From assembly GCF_002287075.1 (NCBI RefSeq), contig NZ_NSKE01000004.1, forward strand, positions 62,001 to 126,000: a stretch of 64,000 nt of DNA, in the 5' to 3' direction. The notes beneath the pieces are model-generated. The model saw only the letters and a list, made by a program, of their open reading frames with translations, made no database searches and was not told the DNA's origin. The translations under genes and the position numbers were made by a program. Shown here one piece after another: positions 8,779 to 18,061 of this stretch (position 1 is its first letter; every line of letters begins with the position of its first letter). This DNA comes from Fodinibius salipaludis (GTDB lineage Bacteria > Bacteroidota > Rhodothermia > Balneolales > Balneolaceae).

Positions 8779-10275
8779 ATGGAAAAAATTCGTTCCTCTA
8801 ATTTGCTATGGGCTTTTTTAGCTGTACTGATTGTTGGTTTTTATACTGTTGATTTACCGACAAACAATGCATCGGTACTTTCATTGCCTGGTTTTTCCTC
8901 CGATAAAAAAGTGAAGCAATCGGAAACGCCTCCCTCCAAAACCATTGGCAAACTGAATGATGCCATTGTTGATATCGCTGATAAATCAAAACAAGCGGTC
9001 GTAACCGTTAAAGTAACGCAAAAGGTAGAAGCGCGACCAAATCCTTTAAGCCAATTTTTTGGGAATCCGCGTCAACAACCTCAGGAATATCAACGGCGTG
9101 GACAAGGTTCCGGTGTTATTGTCTCTAACAAAGGACATATCTTGACAAACAACCACGTTGTAGAAAATGCCAGTGAGGTGGAAGTACAACTCTTCAATGA
9201 TAAACGATATGATGCTGAAGTCATTGGTTCCGATCCTCTTACTGATATAGCGGTATTAAAAATTGATGCTGAAGAACTGAGTGTCGTAAAACTTGGAAAC
9301 AGTGAACAATTACGAGTGGGTGAAATGGTATTAGCTATCGGTAGTCCACTTCAAGCAAGTCTGGCACACTCAGTATCTATGGGTATTGTATCAGCCAAAG
9401 GACGTTCAGTCGGCATTATCGAACAAGGAGCTGGATATGAAAATTTTATTCAAACTGATGCCGCCATTAATCCTGGAAATTCTGGTGGTGCTCTTGTGAA
9501 TATGGATGGCGAATTAATTGGCATTAATACAGCTATTGCTTCACGCTCCGGCGGCAGTGACGGTATTGGCTTTGCTGTTCCAATCGATATTGCTAAAAAC
9601 GTAATGAAGTCAATCATCGAAAATGGACGCGTTGTCCGGGGCTATCTTGGTATTCAAATGGGCGGTGAAGTGGATGCTACTATGGCAAAAGCACTCGGCC
9701 TTGACGAGGCTTACGGAATTATAGTTGGCAGCGTACCCGAAGACGGACCTGCAGCAAAAGCTGGTCTTCAGGAAGATGATATCATTCAAACGATCAATGG
9801 TGAACCAGTTCGGAGCTGGAGCTCACTGCGTACATCTATCGGTACCTCTCCTCCCGGCACTGATGTAAAACTTGAGATAATTAGGGACGAAGAAAAACAA
9901 ACTATTACAGTTACATTGGGAGAACAACCCGAAGAAATGATGTCTGCTATGCAGCCGGGTCAGTCTTCAGAGCCTAATATGGAAAAGAAACTCGGCTTTA
10001 AAGTTGAAGAACTTACGCCACGTATTGCTCAGGAGCTCGAGCTCAGTCAAAATCAAGATGGCGTTGTGGTTGCTCAAATTTCCCGGCAAAGCGAAGCATA
10101 CCGACAAGGGTTGCGTCGTGGCCATGTAATTACAGAAGTTAATCGTAGTTCAATCAGCAATAAACGAGATTTTATTGGTGCCATGAATAATATTGTTGAA
10201 AAAGAGAAAGAGGTGGCTTTGCTTCGCGTACTTTCGCCCAACGGCAATAGCCAACTTATCGCTTTTGAACTCTAA
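8779..10275 (+). CDS. Do/DegP-family periplasmic serine protease (HtrA)
   Basis: HtrA/DegP proteins are envelope chaperone-proteases that degrade or refold misfolded exported proteins. Residues 9-25 form a signal anchor. The trypsin-like domain shows the full triad: His126 in TNNHVV, Asp156 in PLTDIAVLK, and Ser235 in NPGNSGGAL. Two PDZ domains follow at about residues 285-375 and 400-498 (GYLGIQMGG; GDGPAAKAG-type segment EDGPAAKAGLQEDD; LGFKVEELTP). At 498 residues it has normal DegP length and nothing is missing. The gene is flanked by terminators and follows hsp20. A sigma-70-like TTGAAC / TATTAA pair 18 bases apart lies upstream; no sigma-54 site is seen. Confidence 0.96.
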   Translation: MEKIRSSNLLWAFLAVLIVGFYTVDLPTNNASVLSLPGFSSDKKVKQSETPPSKTIGKLNDAIVDIADKSKQAVVTVKVTQKVEARPNPLSQFFGNPRQQPQEYQRRGQGSGVIVSNKGHILTNNHVVENASEVEVQLFNDKRYDAEVIGSDPLTDIAVLKIDAEELSVVKLGNSEQLRVGEMVLAIGSPLQASLAHSVSMGIVSAKGRSVGIIEQGAGYENFIQTDAAINPGNSGGALVNMDGELIGINTAIASRSGGSDGIGFAVPIDIAKNVMKSIIENGRVVRGYLGIQMGGEVDATMAKALGLDEAYGIIVGSVPEDGPAAKAGLQEDDIIQTINGEPVRSWSSLRTSIGTSPPGTDVKLEIIRDEEKQTITVTLGEQPEEMMSAMQPGQSSEPNMEKKLGFKVEELTPRIAQELELSQNQDGVVVAQISRQSEAYRQGLRRGHVITEVNRSSISNKRDFIGAMNNIVEKEKEVALLRVLSPNGNSQLIAFEL

Positions 10276-10300
10276 CAGTTTAGCACAATCCCTGATAAAA

Positions 10301-10330
10301 AGCCCTCCGGTTCGCCGGAGGGCTTTTTTT
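10301..10330 (+). terminator. Rho-independent terminator after degP
   Basis: Perfect 10-base GC-rich stem AGCCCTCCGG (10301-10310) and CCGGAGGGCT (10315-10324) with a UUCG tetraloop and a following T-run. This is a textbook strong terminator. Confidence 0.97.
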
Positions 10331-10386
10331 ATGACAAGCTGACGAGGTTCATCCTAATTTTTGACAAAACGTTAGCTTTTGGATTG

Positions 10387-10402
10387 TGGCACCTTATTTG
10401 CT
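10387..10402 (+). promoter_or_regulatory. Sigma-54 (-24/-12) promoter of cbpA
   Basis: TGGCAC (10387-10392), five bases, TTGCT (10398-10402) is an exact match to the RpoN consensus TGGCAC-N5-TTGCW. The predicted start is near 10413, about 40 bases before the cbpA ATG. TGACA pentamers at 10332 and 10362 lie upstream, as they do before hsp20. An eight-codon open frame (ATG at 10437, stop at 10463) would overlap the cbpA start within this leader. Confidence 0.75.
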
Positions 10403-10452
10403 CTATTATTAATGAAATTGAAGAAAAAGATCTATAATGGCACAATTTCATT

Positions 10453-11478
10453 ATGGAATATAAAAACTACTACGACATACTCGGTGTTAGCAAAAATGCC
10501 TCTCAGGATGAAATAAAAAAGGCATACCGTAAGAAGGCGGCAAAATATCACCCTGATAAAAACCCGGACGACCCCTCGGCAGAAGAAAAGTTTAAGGAAG
10601 TCGGGGAAGCTTATGAGGTACTTAAAGACCCCGAAAAGCGTAAGCTGTATGACAAAGTTGGTAAAGACTGGAAAAAGTATCAGCGTGCGGGCGGATCTGC
10701 CGATGGGTTCAACTGGCAAGATTATGCCCGTCAACAAAGCCAAGGACGAGGTGGTTTTAGCGGCCAGCAAAGCTACCAAACAAACTTTGATTTGAATGAC
10801 CTGTTTGGAGGGGGCGCTCAAAATCGAGGACGAAGCGGTGGCAGGGGCGGTGGATTTTCAAGCTTCTTTGAAACTATCTTCGGAGGCGGTGGAAATCCCT
10901 TTGAACAAGCCCAACAACAACGGTCACAAGGGCGACGATATCAGAGTAATACCCGACGAAAAACAAATAACGGGAAGCAAAATATTAAGGCCAATGTAAC
11001 AATTTCACTCCAAGAGGCCTACGAAGGAACATCACGAACCCTGCGTGTTGGCGGAGAAAAAATGAAAGTAAAAATACCTGCCGGCATTGAAGACGGTCAA
11101 CGCCTGAAATTAAAAGGCAAAGGCAATAGTGCACTTTCCAAAGGGTCTCGAGGAGATCTCTATTTAACCATAAACATTGATATACCTGAAGGATACGAAC
11201 GCAAGGGCAGTAACATTTACTATGATCACCCCATTGATCTTTACACTGCCGTGCTGGGTGGAGAAACCGTGGTAAATACGCTGGCTGGGAAAGCCAAGCT
11301 AAATATCCCTGCCGGAACATCGAGTGGCAAACTACTCCGATTGAATGGTATGGGCATGTCTAAATTTAAAAACCCATCCAACAAAGGCGATTTATTTGTT
11401 CGTATCCAGATACAAGTGCCTGAAAAGCTCTCCAAGAAAGAAAAAGAATTATTCAAGAAACTGGCGGACAGTAAATAA
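10453..11478 (+). CDS. cbpA: CbpA-type DnaJ co-chaperone, 341 aa
   Basis: This J-domain protein stimulates DnaK ATPase and delivers client proteins to it. The J domain occupies residues 1-70 with the catalytic HPD at 33-35 (YHPDKNPDD). A Gly/Phe/Gln-rich linker runs to about residue 175. The C-terminal substrate-binding domain (about 180-335) contains the [17 protein letters not shown] and [13 protein letters not shown] repeats. There is no cysteine-rich zinc module, which separates it from true DnaJ and places it with CbpA. The sigma-54 promoter directly upstream suggests inducible expression. Its stop lies only three bases from the stop of the convergent gene at 11482, with no obvious terminator between them. 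Confidence 0.92.
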   Translation: MEYKNYYDILGVSKNASQDEIKKAYRKKAAKYHPDKNPDDPSAEEKFKEVGEAYEVLKDPEKRKLYDKVGKDWKKYQRAGGSADGFNWQDYARQQSQGRGGFSGQQSYQTNFDLNDLFGGGAQNRGRSGGRGGGFSSFFETIFGGGGNPFEQAQQQRSQGRRYQSNTRRKTNNGKQNIKANVTISLQEAYEGTSRTLRVGGEKMKVKIPAGIEDGQRLKLKGKGNSALSKGSRGDLYLTINIDIPEGYERKGSNIYYDHPIDLYTAVLGGETVVNTLAGKAKLNIPAGTSSGKLLRLNGMGMSKFKNPSNKGDLFVRIQIQVPEKLSKKEKELFKKLADSK

Positions 11479-11481
11479 ATA

Positions 11482-12903
11482 TTAATACAGATTTCGATTA
11501 AAGTAATAACGTACTCCCACGCTGGCACTCCAGCTCAACCTGCGCCGATTTAATTGATTACCGGTTTGATCGTCTCCCTGGTGTGATAGTTGTGAATTCA
11601 CGTTAACATTCAATGCAAGGCTATTCTCCAAGAAGTAGCTAAGGCTAGAATTCATCAAAACTCGATTATACCATTCCGATATTTCTAACGGTTCTTGCAC
11701 TACACTCGTTGTTTCTTCAATCTTAGCTCGGCCATAGACATTACGTATCGCCGATCGAAATAAGAAGCGGTCTGTCACATTCCAGAGCCAATTCGCTTCA
11801 ATTCCAGCGGAAAAATATCTTTGTGTTGCCACAACAGTATTTCGATCTCCTAATGGGTAACTTAGTGTAACATCACCAACCAAGCCCCATTGCTGATTCA
11901 GGGATGAGTTATGATACCAGCGCCCATTTATAAATCCGGCAATTTCTTTACTAATGTAAACATCGCGGTTAACCGGATCAATTGGGCTCATCGACTCCTC
12001 GGTGCGTTCCAAATCATTCGAATAGTTAAATTCGGCACCTCCCATCAGCTCCCATCCCTCCAATCGGGTTCCAAGAGCTTCATTAAGCACGTCTGTTAAA
12101 TAAAGCATATCAAAAGTATCTAATGTGCTTAAATCCACATTGGTTTGCTGATCCATATCGCCCCAAAAATGTTTGGAAGGTCGATCATACCGCTGCTGAT
12201 ACCCTTGGTAACGAGTCATATGGTCTGCAGCAGATAAAATATCTTGTTCACTAAAAAATAAGCTACTATTTAAGGCCCCTGCCCTTTCCTTTAATCGTAT
12301 CGCCCTAATAACTGGATTTACATTACGGACTCTTCCTATTCCTACCCCAAACTTCGGAGTAACCCGAAAGTTACGATCATAGATAAGTCGCTTGTCAGTT
12401 AATATCTCATTGTCTTTAGTCTCATCTTTCGTACTGCTGTAATCAAATCGAAACGCTCCTTCACCAAAAATAAAGACCTCGCTATTTATATATTCCCGAA
12501 TATTGCCAACGATATTAGCCTCCGTCCCAAAACGGTTCAAGGTCTCTTTATTTTCTGTATCAGAAAAATCATTTCTGGACTTAAACAACTGATCTCTATA
12601 AGAGAGGTCCAGTGATGTATTGAGGTGTAAAATTCGGGCTTCTGACTCTCTGAATAAGTCATACCTTGGATTAAAAGCGGTGTTAACTTGGTTATTAAAC
12701 GATTCGTTCCCAAAGTTTTTTGAATCACTTCCTGAATTAGCAGCATCTATATCAAAATAAAAGTTTGAATACCCCCAATCGGGAAGTCGGTAATCCAATA
12801 GTGGTTCAATATTTTCGGAGTCTGAAAAACCGACCGTCTGCTGGGCAGAAACAATTCCGACCGGGAACATTAAAAGGATAATACCTGTAATAAATTTCTT
12901 CAT
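11482..12903 (-). CDS. Probable outer-membrane beta-barrel protein, 473 aa
   Basis: I do not recognise the family. The start at 12903 gives a clean cleavable signal peptide (MKKFITGIILLMFPVGIVSAQ); an ATG nine codons upstream would add a polar leader and is less likely. The mature protein is rich in Tyr, Asn, Ser and Arg, with alternating polar/hydrophobic stretches typical of outer-membrane strands, and ends in a barrel-like C-terminus (SASVGVRYYFNRNLY). The central part lacks enzyme motifs. It could be a porin-like or surface protein. It is convergent with cbpA, and the DUF2784 gene lies upstream on the same strand, 125 bases away. Confidence 0.65.
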   Translation of the reverse strand: MKKFITGIILLMFPVGIVSAQQTVGFSDSENIEPLLDYRLPDWGYSNFYFDIDAANSGSDSKNFGNESFNNQVNTAFNPRYDLFRESEARILHLNTSLDLSYRDQLFKSRNDFSDTENKETLNRFGTEANIVGNIREYINSEVFIFGEGAFRFDYSSTKDETKDNEILTDKRLIYDRNFRVTPKFGVGIGRVRNVNPVIRAIRLKERAGALNSSLFFSEQDILSAADHMTRYQGYQQRYDRPSKHFWGDMDQQTNVDLSTLDTFDMLYLTDVLNEALGTRLEGWELMGGAEFNYSNDLERTEESMSPIDPVNRDVYISKEIAGFINGRWYHNSSLNQQWGLVGDVTLSYPLGDRNTVVATQRYFSAGIEANWLWNVTDRFLFRSAIRNVYGRAKIEETTSVVQEPLEISEWYNRVLMNSSLSYFLENSLALNVNVNSQLSHQGDDQTGNQLNRRRLSWSASVGVRYYFNRNLY

Positions 12904-13028
12904 ATTGAAAATATTTTGGTTGGTGTACAATCAACAAATAACAAAACCAATTGCCACTTTCGATAACATATTCATGCTATTAGAATCTTCTTAAACCTAT
13001 AAGAGGAAATGGGTTATTGCTATTTTTC

Positions 13029-13409
13029 TTACTCAGCAATAGGCTTTTTTTCGAAATCCCGAAAATTAACATAGATCGATATAAGCAGCGCCATAAAAAA
13101 GAGAATCGCTGTTGCGGTATCCACTAACGCTGTACTGAAATCCAATCCCGTCAACAGCTCCACCAAAAACTCAATATAGGAAGTTGGCATCTCGGTGTAT
13201 CCCAGCTCGCGACGCACCTGCCAGTGCCAATCGGTGCACGGACAGTATCCGAATCCGTACCAAATTCCCAGAATAAACCACGAAAATGCCGTAAACAGTA
13301 ATGTGGCAAGGTTCCATCGACGGGTCGCCTTCCAGATCCATCCAAAAAGATTAAACAGGATAAGTACGGTGTGGAAGATGATAAAACCAATATCGAGCAA
13401 AATATACAT
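13029..13409 (-). CDS. DUF2784 family membrane protein, 126 aa
   Basis: This is a small inner-membrane protein with four predicted helices (residues 4-25, 33-50, 84-103 and 102-118 region). The pattern HTVLILFNLFGWIWK followed by CPCTDWHWQVRRELG is characteristic of the DUF2784 family, which has no established function. The two cysteines and following Trp/His residues in CPCTDWHW are the most conserved part. It lies between the outer-membrane-like gene and the divergent S1/P1 nuclease gene, 101 bases from the latter. Confidence 0.8.
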   Translation of the reverse strand: MYILLDIGFIIFHTVLILFNLFGWIWKATRRWNLATLLFTAFSWFILGIWYGFGYCPCTDWHWQVRRELGYTEMPTSYIEFLVELLTGLDFSTALVDTATAILFFMALLISIYVNFRDFEKKPIAE

Positions 13410-13510
13410 CTCAAGAAAATGATGTTAAAAGTCCCAAAAGCATTTACCTTTCTTCTAAAAAGTAGTGATATTCATCTGCCTACAAAACTTTAATACAACT
13501 GTTTTAAATT

Positions 13511-14293
13511 ATGGTTTTTATTTTCCTGATTGCTGCCCTCCTGTTCGTTCCCGCAGATGATCTCACAAATAATAATTTATGGGGTCAAAACGGCCATCGC
13601 ATCGTGGGCGATGTTGCAGCCGATTATCTGACGCCCGAAGCCCGCGAAGAGATTGATCGGGTACTCGGACATGAATCGATGGCTATTGCCAGCACATGGA
13701 TGGATAAAATAAAATCAGATCCAGCCTATGATCACACGCATGACTGGCACTGGGTCACCATTCCCAATGGGATGAAATATGAAGAAACAGAAAAAAATCC
13801 CAATGGCGATCTAATTAATTCCATTCGAACGTTTATTGAGGAGCTTAAAAGCGACAGCCTCTCCGCCAAAGAAGAAAAGAAAAAACTGCGAATGCTTATT
13901 CACCTTGTTGGGGATATCCATCAACCCCTGCATGTAGGCAATGGTAAAGATCGCGGTGGAAATGAAACTAAGGTCGAATGGTTTTATGAGGACTCGAATA
14001 TTCATCGCGTGTGGGACAGTGAGATGATCGACGACACGCAATTAAGCTATACTGAATTTTCTGCAGCGATAAACCATCCTTCCGATCAACAGATTGAAAA
14101 CTGGCAAGACAAGAGTGTCCTGGACTGGGCATACGAAGCCATGGAACTACGCGCTCAGGTCTATGATCTCCCTGAGGACCGAGAAATCGGCTATGAGTAC
14201 CAGTACGAAAACCGCGATCTGCTGGATCGCCAATTACTCAAAGGCGGCGTTCGACTGGCAGGCATACTCAACGAGATTTATAGCAGTGATTAG
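13511..14293 (+). CDS. S1/P1-family zinc nuclease, 260 aa
   Basis: S1/P1 nucleases are secreted trinuclear-zinc phosphodiesterases acting on single-stranded nucleic acids and 3'-nucleotides. A signal peptide (residues 1 to about 23) precedes WGQNGHRIVGD; the tryptophan and histidines here are the usual N-terminal zinc ligands of the mature enzyme. Other ligand motifs are visible: DHTHDWHWV, LVGDIHQPLHVGN, GGNETKV and NIHRVWDSEM. Length fits the family. It probably salvages phosphate or nucleosides outside the cytoplasm, a role that would pair with the alkaline phosphatase at 32798. It is followed by a hairpin and converges on the macro-domain gene. Confidence 0.92.
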   Translation: MVFIFLIAALLFVPADDLTNNNLWGQNGHRIVGDVAADYLTPEAREEIDRVLGHESMAIASTWMDKIKSDPAYDHTHDWHWVTIPNGMKYEETEKNPNGDLINSIRTFIEELKSDSLSAKEEKKKLRMLIHLVGDIHQPLHVGNGKDRGGNETKVEWFYEDSNIHRVWDSEMIDDTQLSYTEFSAAINHPSDQQIENWQDKSVLDWAYEAMELRAQVYDLPEDREIGYEYQYENRDLLDRQLLKGGVRLAGILNEIYSSD

Positions 14294-14310
14294 TATTCAA
14301 CTGGGTTGCA

Positions 14311-14332
14311 AGGATACGCCACGCCGTATCCT
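14311..14332. terminator. Hairpin after the nuclease gene
   Basis: AGGATACG (14311-14318) pairs with CGTATCCT (14325-14332) around a six-base loop, 17 bases after the nuclease stop. No strong T-run follows, so it is a likely mRNA 3'-end hairpin rather than a proven intrinsic terminator. Confidence 0.4.
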
Positions 14333-14360
14333 TACAGCTTCCCATTTTACTTTCACCCTT

Positions 14361-14383
14361 GTTCCGTACCTCCGGTGCGGAAC
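14361..14383 (-). repeat. REP-like hairpin, solitary copy
   Basis: GTTCCGTACC (14361-14370), loop TCC, GGTGCGGAAC (14374-14383). Read on the minus strand it holds the core GCACCGGAGGTACG shared with the repeats around the RAYT gene 3.5 kb away, but with different outer arms that are still complementary. It lies between two convergent genes. Confidence 0.75.
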
Positions 14384-14409
14384 GATATAAAAAGTGTGAC
14401 TCATAAAAT

Positions 14410-14946
14410 CTACCCAAACACCTCTTCAATCACATCTTCGTGGACCGCAATATCTCCCTCGCTCCAAAGTACAAAGCGAATGAGTGAGACGTATTCCAAG
14501 TCACCAACTTGTTCCAGAACTGTTTGAAAAGCAACGCGAGCGGCATCTTTCATCGGATATCCAAATGCACCGGTTGAAATTGCCGGAAATGCAATGCTCT
14601 CGATTTGATGATCTTCGGCAAGATCAAGCGCATTTGAATAACAGTTTGCAAGTAATTTCTCCTCCGGTTTGTCCCTTCCATAGACCGGACCCAAACAGTG
14701 AATAATGTAGTTGTTCGGCAAATTATGTCCGCCAGAAATAACCGCTTCACCCGGCTCTATTGGTGCCATCGAACGTGTTTGCTCGGTAAGTTCAGGTCCG
14801 GCGGCTCGATGGATAGCCCCCGCTACTCCACCGCCAATTCGCAATTCGGCATTTGCTGCATTTACTACTGCATCTACATCCGGCTGATTAGCAATATCTC
14901 CTCGCTTTAGCTCAATTGTTGTTCCTGATTGCTTTGCTTCTCTCAT
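14410..14946 (-). CDS. Macro-domain ADP-ribose hydrolase, 178 aa
   Basis: Macro domains bind ADP-ribose; the YmdB/MacroD-like group deacetylates O-acetyl-ADP-ribose or removes mono-ADP-ribose from proteins. The whole protein is one macro domain: IELKRGDIANQPDVDAVVNAAN, the ribose loop GGGVAGAIHRAAG, GEAVISGGHNLPNNYIIHCLGP, and the phosphate loop FPAISTGAFGYPMKDAA. Asn and Asp positions expected for catalysis (VNAAN and RGDI) are kept. It is cytoplasmic, with no signal peptide. No ADP-ribosyltransferase partner gene is adjacent, so the target is unknown. It converges with the S1/P1 nuclease. Confidence 0.93.
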   Translation of the reverse strand: MREAKQSGTTIELKRGDIANQPDVDAVVNAANAELRIGGGVAGAIHRAAGPELTEQTRSMAPIEPGEAVISGGHNLPNNYIIHCLGPVYGRDKPEEKLLANCYSNALDLAEDHQIESIAFPAISTGAFGYPMKDAARVAFQTVLEQVGDLEYVSLIRFVLWSEGDIAVHEDVIEEVFG

Positions 14947-15253
14947 AGTCTTTTCAATCTATTCATATTAGCTTTTCAAAACACGAAATGCATGATTCAA
15001 ATTCAATCAATACATGGGCATATTTATATAAATATAACTTCGCAAAACAATATCCTGACAACCAACTGCCAAACAGACTCCATCCTAATTCTAAATGACA
15101 GTTTCACTACCATAATTACAGTAACCGGCAAAAAGCGTCATATTAAAGAGCAAGAACACTGAAATTTAGGCATATTTTGGGGTTCGGTACGGTATTGGCT
15201 TTTATAATAGTGAAATAAATAAACAAAGAATTTTCACTAAGTAACTATCTATT
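14947..15253. other. Intergenic region between the macro-domain gene and clpB
   Basis: This 307-base AT-rich gap holds no convincing gene; a 77-codon frame overlapping it has no domain and starts inside the macro gene. It must contain divergent promoters. The stretch CGGTAC-GGTAT-TGGCT at 15185-15200 keeps the GG and GC spacing of a sigma-54 promoter but has two mismatches; predicted start would be near 15211. Confidence 0.5.
15185..15200 (+). promoter_or_regulatory. Weak sigma-54-like promoter candidate of clpB
   Basis: CGGTAC (15185-15190), N5, TGGCT (15196-15200). The invariant GG and GC are at the right distance, but the -24 T and one -12 T are replaced. It is listed because clpB belongs functionally with hsp20 and cbpA, which have good matches; on sequence alone it is marginal. 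Confidence 0.25.
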
Positions 15254-17887
15254 ATGAACTTAGATAAACTTACACTCAAAGCGCAGGAGGCCATGCAGGC
15301 AGCGGTAGAATTGGCTTCTGGAAATAATCATCAGGCCATAAGTCCCACGCACTTGCTCATGGCCTTTCTGTCGGATTCCGACAACGTCATCAACACGATT
15401 TTAAATAAACTTGGCGTGCGGATTCCACAATTAAAAACAGAACTCGAACAACGTATAGACAAGCTGCCGGTTGTAAAAGGAGCTTCGGTTTCGGGCCAGT
15501 ATCTGTCAAATGATTCGAAAGAAGTTTTTGATAACGCCCAGAAATCGGCCGACAATTTAGGCGACGAATATATAAGCTCTGAGCACGTGCTTATTGGAAT
15601 ACTGGAATCAAAAGGCGAAGCCGGCAACCTGCTAAAACAAAATGGCGTAGCCAAAGATGATATCCTTAAAGTGCTTGAAGACGTCCGCGGATCACAGAAA
15701 GTAGACGATCCCAATGCCGAAAGTCGCTACAATGCCCTTAAAAAATATGGACGTGATCTGAATGAGCAGGCCGAAAAGAATAAGCTTGATCCGGTAATTG
15801 GTCGCGACCAGGAAATCCGGCGTATCATGCAGATTCTATCGCGTCGTACCAAAAACAATCCCGTTCTGATTGGAGAGGCCGGAGTTGGTAAAACGGCTAT
15901 TGCCGAGGGACTCGCCTTGCGTATCAACAAGGGAGATGTGCCCGAAAGCCTTAAAACCAAGCGTATTGTAGCTCTCGATATGGGCGCCTTGATGGCCGGA
16001 ACCAAATTCCGTGGTGAGTTTGAAGAACGACTCAAAGCCATTGTTAACGAAGTTCAGGAATCTGAAGGAGAAATCATTCTCTTTATTGATGAGATTCACA
16101 CCCTCGTCGGAGCCGGTGCTACCGAAGGTGCCATGGACGCGGCTAACATTCTGAAACCATCACTGGCTCGCGGTGAGCTTCATGCCATCGGTGCTACCAC
16201 GCTGGATGAATATCGCAAGCATATCGAGAAAGACCGTGCTTTGGAGCGACGAATGCAGAAAGTCTTGATTAATGAACCTTCTGTTGAAGATACGGTTTCG
16301 ATCCTCCGTGGCCTACAAGAACGATATGAGCTCCATCATGGCGTTAAAATTCGGGATGAAGCACTGGTTGCCGCAGCTGAACTCTCACACCGTTACATCA
16401 GTGAGCGGTTCCTTCCAGATAAAGCTATTGACTTAATTGACGAAGCGGCTTCTCGCTTGCGATTGGAAATTGACTCGATGCCTGAAGAGCTTGATCAGAT
16501 TGAACGACAAATTCGTCAGCTTGAAATTGAACGTGAGGGTCTTAAACGAGATCAGAACGATGAAAAAATTGAAAATATTGAGAAAGAGCTCGCTGATCTG
16601 GAAGAAACACGCAGCACCATGCGTAACCAGTGGGATACCGAACGCGACCTTATCAAGAAAACGCGTGATCTGAAGAAAGCTATTGAAACGGCTCGCAATG
16701 AGGCTGAAAAAGCCGAACGGGAAGGCAAGTACGACAAGGTTGCCGAGTTACGCTATGGTACCATCAATCAGCTTGAAAACGATCTGGAAGAAACCCAGAA
16801 AAAGCTCGAAGAGGTACAGGAAGGCCGCGCCATGCTGAAAGAGGAAGTCGAATACGAAGATATTGCTGATATCGTCTCGCGATGGACTGGTATCCCTGTG
16901 CGCAAAATGCTGCAAAGTGAACGTGAAAAGCTGGTGCATCTTGAAGAAGAACTGCATAAACGTGTAGTGGGACAAGATCCCGCTGTAGAAACGGTATCAA
17001 ACGCGGTACGTCGTTCACGCGCGGGACTCCAGGATGCCCAACGTCCTATCGGCTCGTTTTTCTTCCTCGGATCCACGGGGGTCGGTAAGACTGAGCTTGC
17101 ACGATCACTGGCTGATTTCCTCTTTAATGATGAGGACGCCATGGTCCGCATCGACATGAGCGAGTACATGGAGCGTCACAGCGTCAGTCGACTGGTCGGT
17201 GCCCCTCCCGGATATGTGGGATATGACGAAGGGGGTCAACTTACCGAGGCCGTACGACGTAAACCATACTCGGTAATCTTGCTGGATGAGATCGAAAAAG
17301 CACATGCCGATGTATTTAACATGTTGCTGCAAGTGCTCGATGAAGGTCGCCTCACCGACAACAAAGGCGTGACTGTTGACTTCACGAACACGATTATTAT
17401 CATGACCAGCAATATTGGTTCGCACCTTATTTCAGATAAAATTGAAGAAACGGGCGGTGAATTTACGGATAAAGTCTACAGCAAGTTACAAGATCAGCTG
17501 ATGGAACAACTGAAGAAACAGATTCGTCCGGAGTTCCTGAACCGAGTGGATGATGTAATCGTTTTTCACCCGCTGGCGAAAGAACACATCCGCGAAATTG
17601 TGGATATCCAACTTCGACGCGTACACAAGATGCTGGACCAAAAAGACATCAAGCTGTCGGTAGCTGATAACGTTAAAGACTGGCTGGCCGAACGCGGTTA
17701 CGATCCCGTTTATGGCGCACGTCCACTCAAGCGCCTAATCCAAACAGAAATTATCGACGAGTTGGCTACCGAGCTGCTGAAGCGCGAAGAAGAAGGTAAA
17801 ACACACTTCGAAGCAACCATCAGCAAAGACGGTGAAAACATCGAATTTGCTGAAGTTTATGAAGATGCCGAAGCCTGGGCAGGATAA
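15254..17887 (+). CDS. clpB: ATP-dependent disaggregase ClpB
   Basis: ClpB is a hexameric AAA+ machine that, with DnaK/DnaJ, threads aggregated proteins apart. All parts are present in 877 residues: N-domain (1-145), AAA1 with Walker A GEAGVGKT at 207-214 and Walker B ILFIDEIH, the coiled-coil middle domain (about 405-530, rich in Glu/Lys/Arg), and AAA2 with Walker A GSTGVGKT at 606-613 and [19 protein letters not shown]. There is no IGF/L ClpP-docking loop pattern, which fits ClpB rather than ClpA/C. It is a single gene with its own upstream region and is followed by REP-like hairpins that may end its mRNA. Confidence 0.97.
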   Translation: MNLDKLTLKAQEAMQAAVELASGNNHQAISPTHLLMAFLSDSDNVINTILNKLGVRIPQLKTELEQRIDKLPVVKGASVSGQYLSNDSKEVFDNAQKSADNLGDEYISSEHVLIGILESKGEAGNLLKQNGVAKDDILKVLEDVRGSQKVDDPNAESRYNALKKYGRDLNEQAEKNKLDPVIGRDQEIRRIMQILSRRTKNNPVLIGEAGVGKTAIAEGLALRINKGDVPESLKTKRIVALDMGALMAGTKFRGEFEERLKAIVNEVQESEGEIILFIDEIHTLVGAGATEGAMDAANILKPSLARGELHAIGATTLDEYRKHIEKDRALERRMQKVLINEPSVEDTVSILRGLQERYELHHGVKIRDEALVAAAELSHRYISERFLPDKAIDLIDEAASRLRLEIDSMPEELDQIERQIRQLEIEREGLKRDQNDEKIENIEKELADLEETRSTMRNQWDTERDLIKKTRDLKKAIETARNEAEKAEREGKYDKVAELRYGTINQLENDLEETQKKLEEVQEGRAMLKEEVEYEDIADIVSRWTGIPVRKMLQSEREKLVHLEEELHKRVVGQDPAVETVSNAVRRSRAGLQDAQRPIGSFFFLGSTGVGKTELARSLADFLFNDEDAMVRIDMSEYMERHSVSRLVGAPPGYVGYDEGGQLTEAVRRKPYSVILLDEIEKAHADVFNMLLQVLDEGRLTDNKGVTVDFTNTIIIMTSNIGSHLISDKIEETGGEFTDKVYSKLQDQLMEQLKKQIRPEFLNRVDDVIVFHPLAKEHIREIVDIQLRRVHKMLDQKDIKLSVADNVKDWLAERGYDPVYGARPLKRLIQTEIIDELATELLKREEEGKTHFEATISKDGENIEFAEVYEDAEAWAG

Positions 17888-17909
17888 TTTAGATGACCGT
17901 TAACAATCT

Positions 17910-17934
17910 GGCTGCGTACCTCTGGTGCGCAGCC
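17910..17934 (-). repeat. REP-like hairpin downstream of clpB
   Basis: GGCTGCGTACC (17910-17920), loop TCT, GGTGCGCAGCC (17924-17934). The minus strand carries the core GCACCAGAGGTACG. It is the first of three repeats left of the RAYT gene and lies 22 bases after the clpB stop, so it could also act as its 3' hairpin. Confidence 0.8.
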
Positions 17935-17972
17935 TTTTAAATTTACTGATTGTTGCTATGGTATAAACCTAC

Positions 17973-18001
17973 CGTCCAGCACCAGAAGTACGGGACGAGA
18001 T
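17973..18001 (+). repeat. REP-like hairpin, tail-bearing copy
   Basis: CGTCCAGCACCAGAAGTACG followed by GGACGAGAT. The plus strand carries the core (with one G-to-A change) and ends in the tail ACGAGAT that is shared with copies at 18672, 18732 and 39691. It is in opposite orientation to its neighbours at 17910 and 18033. Confidence 0.8.
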
Positions 18002-18032
18002 AGAAAATTATACAGATTAACTGCCTCTCTCT

Positions 18033-18057
18033 GGTAGCGTACCTCTGGTGCGCTACC
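18033..18057 (-). repeat. REP-like hairpin adjacent to RAYT 3' end
   Basis: GGTAGCGTACC (18033-18043), loop TCT, GGTGCGCTACC (18047-18057). It has the same core as the 17910 copy but different outer arms (GGTAGC/GCTACC instead of GGCTGC/GCAGCC), still fully paired. It ends four bases before the RAYT stop. Confidence 0.8.
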
Positions 18058-18061
18058 CTCC

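Noticed and set aside
14929-15162. 77-codon open frame between the macro-domain gene and clpB
   Set aside because: It starts inside the macro gene on the other strand, has low-complexity composition and no recognisable domain or ribosome site.
16768-17169. 133-codon frame opposite clpB
   Set aside because: Antisense to the conserved AAA2 region; composition reflects the reverse of ClpB codons.
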